This document shows, one piece after another, positions 5,091 through 9,884 of a DNA stretch of 9,884 nt; position 1 is the stretch's first letter; every line of letters starts with the position of its first letter. Source of the DNA: an uncultured Bacteroidales bacterium (lineage in GTDB: Bacteria > Bacteroidota > Bacteroidia > Bacteroidales > Muribaculaceae). Under the pieces are notes generated by a model that was not told where the DNA came from, made no database searches, and saw only the letters and a program-made list of their open reading frames with translations. The position numbers and the translations under genes were made by a program. The DNA lies in the NCBI GenBank assembly GCA_905210435.1, contig CAJLWO010000072.1:1-9884 (forward strand), read 5' to 3'.

Positions 5091-5770
5091 TGTTTCTTTT
5101 CAGGATGAAGGCGTCCGACAAGCGTCAGGCCGCCAAGTGTTTTATCGCCTATGTTAACAAAAATCTCGGTTCCCAGCGGGAGATAGAGGTCGACGCGCGA
5201 GCCGAATTTGATGAAGCCCATGTGGTCTTCGATGTTGGCGTCGTCGCCCGGCTCGGCGTATGTGACCACGCGCCGCGCCATTGCGCCGGCAATCTGCCGC
5301 ATCAGTATTCGTTGTCCTTCGGGCGTCTCGATTACCACGGTCGAGCGCTCGTTCTCCTTGCTCGATTTGGGCAGGTAGGCGGCCATAAAGCGGCCGTTGT
5401 GGTGCTTGGTGTATATCACCTTGCCGTCGACCGGAAACCAGTTGGCATGCACGTTGAACACGCTCATGAACACCGACAGCTGGATTACGCGCTCATGGAG
5501 ATATTCATCCTCGAATGTCTCCTCAAGGGCCACCACTTTGCCGTCGGCCGAAGCCACCACGGCATTGACCGGGTCGCCTTTGAAGTGACGTTTGGGCGAA
5601 CGAAAGAAATTCAATACCAGAAGGAACAGCGTTCCCGATACTGCCGTTACAACAATCGGAAGCGCAATAAGGTTGTGGAGCGTAAGCCACAGCGGCACAT
5701 TGATAATAATGAGCGCCAGCGCCAGAACCACCAGCAGGTTATTGCCTTCGCTATGTATCTTGACTCTCAT
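5087..5770 (-). CDS. psd: Phosphatidylserine decarboxylase proenzyme
   Basis: Psd converts phosphatidylserine to phosphatidylethanolamine at the inner membrane. I start it at the ATG at 5770, giving 227 residues that begin MRVKIHSEGNN as in the short (archaeal-type/PSD-A) form of about 220-230 residues. An ATG at 5845 would add 25 unconserved residues. Two hydrophobic segments (about 12-30 and 33-54) anchor it. SADGKV (74-79) and FMSVFNVHANWFPVDG (101-116) carry the likely catalytic Asp76 and His108. FGSR at 189-192 holds the Gly190-Ser191 self-cleavage site that produces the beta and alpha subunits with a pyruvoyl group on the new alpha N-terminus. It is the first gene of a four-gene operon and overlaps pssA by 4 bp. 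Identity is firm; the start is likely but not proven. Confidence 0.95.
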   Translation of the reverse strand: MRVKIHSEGNNLLVVLALALIIINVPLWLTLHNLIALPIVVTAVSGTLFLLVLNFFRSPKRHFKGDPVNAVVASADGKVVALEETFEDEYLHERVIQLSVFMSVFNVHANWFPVDGKVIYTKHHNGRFMAAYLPKSSKENERSTVVIETPEGQRILMRQIAGAMARRVVTYAEPGDDANIEDHMGFIKFGSRVDLYLPLGTEIFVNIGDKTLGGLTLVGRLHPEKKQ

Positions 5771-5871
5771 GCTGCTGAAAGAAATTCGTAAAATTAAAAA
5801 ATATATCGTTAATGAGACCCTGAATCCCAAACGACCCCGGGTCATACATATTTATAAAATTATATATTCAA

Positions 5872-5879
5872 CAAAGGTA
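5872..5879 (-). promoter_or_regulatory. Probable -7 element of the psd operon promoter
   Basis: TACCTTTG (minus strand, 5879-5872) fits TAnnTTTG. The -33 position 19 nt upstream reads AATG, a poor match to TTTG. Use of this element would give a leader of about 95 nt before the ATG at 5770. Confidence 0.5.
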
Positions 5880-5889
5880 ATTCTTTTTT

Positions 5890-6139
5890 TGAAAATATCA
5901 TTATCAAACATCGCCATAAATGCAAATATTTCGCCAATCGCCCCGACGGAGGGTGGCAGGCGACACTTTTTACCCCTGTGCCGGCGATTGCCTTGCTCCG
6001 CGGCCGGCGATTTCTGCGAGTCGAGGATGCTCGATGCGCGCATAATCACGAAACTCCCTGATAACGTGGAATATTGTATGAAAAAATGAAATAATGTATT
6101 TATTTGCGCATATTTTGGTGGGAAAATATTACATAAATC
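5890..6139. other. Divergent intergenic region with a GC-rich island, no gene called
   Basis: This gap separates the leftward psd operon from the rightward giant gene. Both flanks are AT-rich, but about 5930-6060 is distinctly GC-rich. The island contains CAATCGCC (5935-5942), inverted with GGCGATTG (5983-5990), and the 10-bp direct repeat GCCGGCGATT at 5980-5989 and 6003-6012. A minus-strand frame of 117 codons (5852-6205) covers it but would overlap the promoters on both sides and has no recognisable product, so I do not call it. A structured RNA or a mobile intergenic repeat is possible. Confidence 0.4.
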
Positions 6140-6169
6140 TTTGTTTTTGCAAAAATATTTGTATTTTTG
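6140..6169 (+). promoter_or_regulatory. Promoter of the giant exported-protein gene
   Basis: TTTG (6140-6143) is followed after 18 nt by TATTTTTG (6162-6169), close to the TTTG-N19-TAnnTTTG pattern. The expected start is near 6176, giving a leader of about 55 nt to the ATG at 6231, with no Shine-Dalgarno sequence. Confidence 0.6.
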
Positions 6170-6177
6170 CCATATAA

Positions 6178-6195
6178 TCCCGCTTATGTGCGGGA
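6178..6195 (+). promoter_or_regulatory. Hairpin at the 5' end of the leader
   Basis: TCCCGC (6178-6183) pairs with GCGGGA (6190-6195) around a 6-nt loop (TTATGT). It would sit at the very 5' end of the mRNA from the promoter above, where such stems often slow 5'-dependent decay. No terminator T-run follows, so attenuation is unlikely. Confidence 0.4.
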
Positions 6196-6230
6196 AGTTT
6201 GTCAATCATTTCACCTAATTTAATTTAAAA

Positions 6231-9200
6231 ATGACAAGAAGATTACTATCATCACTTTTGGCCGGAGCAGCAGTGCTTCTGCCTGCCGCTATGTGGGCCC
6301 GTCAGGGCGCGCCTCATTCGGTTGAGATTTCGACCAACTTCTCCGACGTGAGTCTCAGCTGGAAGGCACCTCAAAGCGCCAAGACGCTTGCGTGGCATAA
6401 CGGCTATGCCTATGATGGCGATGACGGTCGACAGGCTACGCCGCAGAAGCCGGCTGTCATCTATGTTGCGTCACGGTTCACACCTGCCGACTTGAGTCCG
6501 ATTGCCGGCGAGGTCATCGATGCCGTGGATTATTACGAGTATCGTCCGGTAGTGGCAGTGACCGCGCTCATTTATGAGAACGGGAAAGTGGTCAGGGAGC
6601 AGCCGGCCGACATGTCCGGCTATAAAAAGGATTCTTTCCGTACGATACATCTCGACGAACCCTATACCATCCCGGCCGACAAGGAAGTGATGGTGGCACT
6701 CAGAATAGAGCACGGTCCCAACCTGACCATGTCGGCAATCATGGACAATGCCGTCAACTCAAAAGGCGACCTTTACTCATTTGACGGAAAGACATGGAGC
6801 CACAACGGACGCGGCACCTATCTGGTGACAGCACATCTCGCCAACGATGTCGACGAAGCCCCCGACAGCTACAACGTATATGCCAACGGCGTGAAGGTGG
6901 CGCAGACTCCGGCATCGGAGACTTCGTGCAGCCTCAGCGGCCAGGCAAGCGGCAAAAACGCATACGTTGTGGAGGCCGTATATTCGGCAGGGGCATACAA
7001 ATCGTCGGAATACTACGCCACCGTAAAGACCTCGGCCGACAGCTATCCGGCTCCCGCCTCACTGGCTGCGACAGCCGCCGATCTCGACGTGACCCTGAGC
7101 TGGAGCGCTCCGCTGCTTCGCGGCAGCGACAACCTGCTGACATGGACAAGCGGGGTCTACGGCAACGCTATCGGCGGAACAGCTTCGTCAAATACCAAAG
7201 TGTGGATTAAGAATGAATTTGATGCCGACGACCTCATCTCGTTTGCCGGCGGCAAGCTGACAGCCATCAACGGACATTTCAAGGAGGCCACCGTCACCGG
7301 TCTTACCCTGTGGGTCATGAAGGACGGTGTGTTCGTATACTCCGAGGTGGTGCCGGCAGAGACCATCGCGCAGATAAAAGCCGACCAGTGGACCAAATTC
7401 AAACTGACTACTCCCGTGGAGATTGAATCCGGAAGCCGCTATGCCTACGGATATTATGTGCTCCAGACTCCCAAGACCAAACCAATCAGCGTCGACAACA
7501 AGGCAGCGGTAGGCTCGAAAGGCAACTGCTTCTCGACATCGTCGCCAAGTTCGTCCAACTTCCTGAATTCCAAGCCGACATGGAAGACGCTCGCATCGGG
7601 CAACATCCCCGGCAACTGGATGCTTTCGGCTGATATTGAAGGCGGAACAGCTTACGGCGCCACCACCAAGGGCTACAACGTATACCGCGACGGCCAGCTG
7701 ATAGCGCAGTCCGTCACCGCCACCGGCTACAATGATGTCGCTCCGGCGCCCGGAAGCTACGTATATTCGGTAGAAGCCGTTGCCGACAATGGAAATGTGT
7801 CGGAACGCACGGTCGCCAAAGCGACGGCCAAACTCCCCGCCGCCTACCGCGCTCCGCTGCTGTCGTCGGCAAGTCTCGACAGGGCAGACGGTACTGTCGA
7901 CCTTGCATGGGGCATGGACGTGGAGCTGAAACACCACAACGGCATCGCTTACAAGGTCGGCTTTGATGAGGATATGGAAATCTCCTACGGCACACGCTTT
8001 ACCGCCGACGAGCTCGCTCCCTATGCCGGATACCGGATAACCAAGCTGAACTTCATCATCGGCGAGGATATTCCCGCCGGATTCTCTCTCGAGGTGTACG
8101 GTGGCGGCAAACTGCGTTCTTCGACAGCTATCGAAGCTGGAGCAGTCAACGCCCTTACCGCATATACTCTTACGCTTGACACTCCCGTCGATATTACCGG
8201 CGAGGAGGATATAATCATCGCATACAACGCGGCGCTTCCCGGCGGCACATCTCCGATTATTCTCGATGAGGGCCCGCTGGTCACAGGCGGCGCCATCGTG
8301 AAATTCGCGGGAATGTCGACATGGATGAACCTCGGCACAATCAACTCTACTTACAATAATTACAATATCGCTATTTCGGCAGTGGCGTCGGAAGTTTCCG
8401 GCACACAGTCGCAGGCTGCTCCCGCATCGGTCGAAATCGGTTCGCTTGACTGCGGTAAGGCATCGCTGCGTAAAGTGATCGTCCCGGCTGCCGAAGCCGA
8501 ATACGGCATCAATCACGAGGCGTCGGCATCTCAGCCGCATCGTGCTCCTGCATCGTTGGCTCCCGCATCGTTCAATATATATTGCAACGGCGAGCTGACT
8601 GGCACCACTGACCAACGTTCGTTTACCGCGGCTCTCGACGGTTACGGCATGCACACATTCGCCGTGTCGGCCATTTACCCCAACGGATGGGAATCGGCCA
8701 AATCTGATGCTGTTGTGGTCGACTACGACATCGAGCAGGCCGGCATCGCCCCGTATGACCTCCGCTCTAAGCATGACGTTACGGATACTGACGCTACCCA
8801 CGACCTGCAGTGGAGCGTGCCCGAAAGCGCTCCCGTACTCAGCTACTGCGTCGACGGCGCCAGCTACGGTGTCGGCATGACCGGCAGCGGCACGCGCGAG
8901 ACTTATGCCGTGCAGCTCTTCCCCGCCGAGAAACTTGCCGCAAGCAAAGGTATGAGGATAACACATATCAAGTTCGGTCTCTACTCGGTCGATGTAAATT
9001 CGGCAAGCGTGGTCATCTTCGTTGACAAGAACCTCGTGTACGAGCAGGAAATCGCTCTCTCCGACCTGCGTGCCATCTCGACAGAGGGATACAATGAGAT
9101 ACGCCTTAACGAATCCTTCGTGATTACCGCCGACCGCGACATAATGATAGGCTATCACCTGACATACGCCAACGGTGTCAAACCGATGCTGTTCGATGCA

Positions 9201-9761
9201 GGACCGGCCGACGACGGTTACGGTAACCTCCTGTCGGCTTCGGCGGGTGACACCTCGTGGAAGACTCTCAAGAGCCTTAACAAGACCCTTGACGGCAACT
9301 GGCGCATATACGCCACCCTGGCGGCTCCCGACCGACGCAGCGCCAAAGCCGCTGCCGCTGAAGCCTCGGATGCAGTCACATATAATATTTATCGCGACGG
9401 CGAGAAGATTGTAAGCGGTGTCACCGCTACAAGCTATGACTTCCCCGAAAACGGCATGACCGGCGGCGCTTACCACGTGACAGCCGAAAATGCCGGAGTC
9501 GAATCGGCCGCATCCAACAAGGTATATGTCGGACTCGGCGGAGTGAGCGACATCGTTGCCGACGGTACGCCGGCATACTATGACGCCGCATCGCGCAGTG
9601 TCATACTGCCCTCGGCCGTAGCTGTCGGTACCGTATATAATGCTTCCGGCGTCAAAGTGGCTTCGGGCAGCGGAAAAATATCGCTCGCCGGCTGCCCCGC
9701 AGGGCTTTATATGCTCAGCGTCGACGGCAGTGCCGATGCATTGAAATTCGTTGTCAAATAA
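6231..9761 (+). CDS. Large exported four-module beta-sandwich/Fn3-like protein with type IX sorting-like C-terminus
   Basis: The 1176-residue product begins with a signal peptide (MTRRLLSSLLAGAAVLLPAAMWA, cleavage near 22-23). Four diverged copies of one module follow. Each has a strand such as VSLSW or VTLSW, a beta-sandwich of about 160 residues, and an Fn3-like unit. The F-x-A-(D/E)-x-L motif occurs at residues 83, 330, 590 and 897. Later landmarks in each copy are an (A)G-x-x-I turn, a V-x-x-x-GK strand, and L-x-x-P-x-x-I before a D-x-GP-like segment. The Fn3-like units start (Y/F)N(V/I)Y at 214, 482, 781 and 1051, resembling those between gingipain adhesin repeats. Residues 1103-1176 end ASGVKVASG...AGLYMLSVDG...KFVVK, like a type IX secretion A-type sorting domain. 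No protease or glycosidase motif is visible, so adhesion or glycan binding is the likeliest role (inference). It is monocistronic within the window, with its own promoter and leader hairpin. Confidence 0.88.
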   Translation: MTRRLLSSLLAGAAVLLPAAMWARQGAPHSVEISTNFSDVSLSWKAPQSAKTLAWHNGYAYDGDDGRQATPQKPAVIYVASRFTPADLSPIAGEVIDAVDYYEYRPVVAVTALIYENGKVVREQPADMSGYKKDSFRTIHLDEPYTIPADKEVMVALRIEHGPNLTMSAIMDNAVNSKGDLYSFDGKTWSHNGRGTYLVTAHLANDVDEAPDSYNVYANGVKVAQTPASETSCSLSGQASGKNAYVVEAVYSAGAYKSSEYYATVKTSADSYPAPASLAATAADLDVTLSWSAPLLRGSDNLLTWTSGVYGNAIGGTASSNTKVWIKNEFDADDLISFAGGKLTAINGHFKEATVTGLTLWVMKDGVFVYSEVVPAETIAQIKADQWTKFKLTTPVEIESGSRYAYGYYVLQTPKTKPISVDNKAAVGSKGNCFSTSSPSSSNFLNSKPTWKTLASGNIPGNWMLSADIEGGTAYGATTKGYNVYRDGQLIAQSVTATGYNDVAPAPGSYVYSVEAVADNGNVSERTVAKATAKLPAAYRAPLLSSASLDRADGTVDLAWGMDVELKHHNGIAYKVGFDEDMEISYGTRFTADELAPYAGYRITKLNFIIGEDIPAGFSLEVYGGGKLRSSTAIEAGAVNALTAYTLTLDTPVDITGEEDIIIAYNAALPGGTSPIILDEGPLVTGGAIVKFAGMSTWMNLGTINSTYNNYNIAISAVASEVSGTQSQAAPASVEIGSLDCGKASLRKVIVPAAEAEYGINHEASASQPHRAPASLAPASFNIYCNGELTGTTDQRSFTAALDGYGMHTFAVSAIYPNGWESAKSDAVVVDYDIEQAGIAPYDLRSKHDVTDTDATHDLQWSVPESAPVLSYCVDGASYGVGMTGSGTRETYAVQLFPAEKLAASKGMRITHIKFGLYSVDVNSASVVIFVDKNLVYEQEIALSDLRAISTEGYNEIRLNESFVITADRDIMIGYHLTYANGVKPMLFDAGPADDGYGNLLSASAGDTSWKTLKSLNKTLDGNWRIYATLAAPDRRSAKAAAAEASDAVTYNIYRDGEKIVSGVTATSYDFPENGMTGGAYHVTAENAGVESAASNKVYVGLGGVSDIVADGTPAYYDAASRSVILPSAVAVGTVYNASGVKVASGSGKISLAGCPAGLYMLSVDGSADALKFVVK

Positions 9762-9776
9762 TGCCCCTGGCATTAT
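9758..9776 (+). terminator. Hairpin overlapping the stop codon of the giant gene
   Basis: ATAATGCC (9758-9765) pairs perfectly with GGCATTAT (9769-9776) around a 3-nt loop and includes the TAA stop. There is no T-run directly after it, so it is a weak terminator or an mRNA 3'-end stabiliser. A second AT palindrome, GTATA-N5-TATAC, follows about 12 nt later. Confidence 0.4.
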
Positions 9777-9806
9777 GACCTGACTGTATAATTTATATAC
9801 GTCACA

Positions 9807-9834
9807 TAAAAAAAAGAGCCTGTCTCCGGCAGAC
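9807..9834 (-). terminator. Possible T-tract terminator for a minus-strand gene beyond the right edge
   Basis: Read on the minus strand, a GC-rich stretch with a short GTCT/AGAC stem is followed by GGCTC and then eight T residues. This would suit the end of a minus-strand transcript entering from the right. The stem is only about 4 bp in the form seen here, so this is tentative. An insertion-sequence end is the main alternative. Confidence 0.25.
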
Positions 9835-9884
9835 CCTAAAGTCAAAGTCGAAATGCAATTTTCCACCTGCATAGCCTCATATAT

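Noticed and set aside
5771..5845. Upstream ATG that would lengthen Psd by 25 residues
   Set aside because: The added residues do not match the short Psd family, whose members begin at the position corresponding to MRVKIHSEGNN.
5852..6205. 117-codon minus-strand frame between psd and the giant gene
   Set aside because: It covers the -7 element of psd and the promoter and leader of the giant gene, has no recognisable motif and mixed composition, and lacks a start context.
9707..9716. Second occurrence of TTATATGCTC, part of the 549-558 arm
   Set aside because: It lies in conserved codons of the sorting domain (LYMLS) without the partner arm, and a 10-bp match is expected by chance in a window of this size.
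7188..9872. 894-codon open frame on the minus strand antisense to the giant gene
   Set aside because: The product has no domain logic, is rich in Cys, His, Arg and Gly as expected of an antisense shadow, and starts in noncoding DNA. The sense frame has a signal peptide, repeated modules and a sorting-type end. Codon bias of the sense gene explains the missing stops.

Overview
The window reads as a chromosomal segment of a Bacteroidales bacterium, probably Muribaculaceae (S24-7) or a close relative. Four things point there. Recognisable promoters match the Bacteroidota pattern TTTG-N18..20-TAnnTTTG rather than a TATAAT box. Starts lack clear Shine-Dalgarno sequences and are A/T-rich upstream. 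A small protein of the Bacteroidetes-restricted DUF4834 type is present. The large exported protein ends in a type IX secretion (Por)-like C-terminal domain. The family-level placement is inference.

Positions 1-1780 form an AT-rich accessory or decayed stretch. It holds a fragment of a LytS-type sensor histidine kinase that stops just after its phospho-acceptor H-box, and convergent to it a C-terminal RadC (JAMM/MPN) fragment. A perfect 9-bp inverted repeat lies exactly between them. About 900 bp with no confident gene follows, apart from short ORFs and small repeats. A promoter reading leftward out of the window overlaps the start of the kinase fragment, so this left edge is probably a recombination scar. 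A two-gene tRNA operon, tRNA-Ala(GGC) then tRNA-Met(CAU), borders the region on the minus strand, with a clear promoter and a strong intrinsic terminator.

Positions 2190-5880 are housekeeping genes, all on the minus strand. The order of transcription is psd, pssA, a DUF4834 membrane protein, a DUF2461 protein, then pfkA. The psd and pssA genes overlap by 4 bp, as do the DUF4834 and DUF2461 genes, so the first four look like one operon. Psd and PssA are consecutive enzymes of phosphatidylethanolamine synthesis: PssA makes phosphatidylserine from CDP-diacylglycerol and serine, and Psd decarboxylates it. The two DUF proteins are therefore linked by context to the envelope. The pfkA gene (ATP-dependent 6-phosphofructokinase) has its own promoter. 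An unusual array of five 9-bp GTCNGACNN units, which also folds as a 14-bp hairpin, separates it from the operon.

Positions 5880-9761: a 400-bp divergent intergenic region contains a GC-rich repeat-bearing island and promoters for psd (left) and the giant gene (right). The giant gene encodes a 1176-residue exported protein made of four diverged copies of a beta-sandwich plus fibronectin-III-like module, ending in the sorting-type C-terminal domain. The last 120 bp hold a hairpin at its stop codon and a T-tract element on the minus strand. No CRISPR array, complete mobile element or defence system is visible. The most unusual items are the kinase/RadC junction palindrome, the 9-bp palindromic array and the four-module surface protein.
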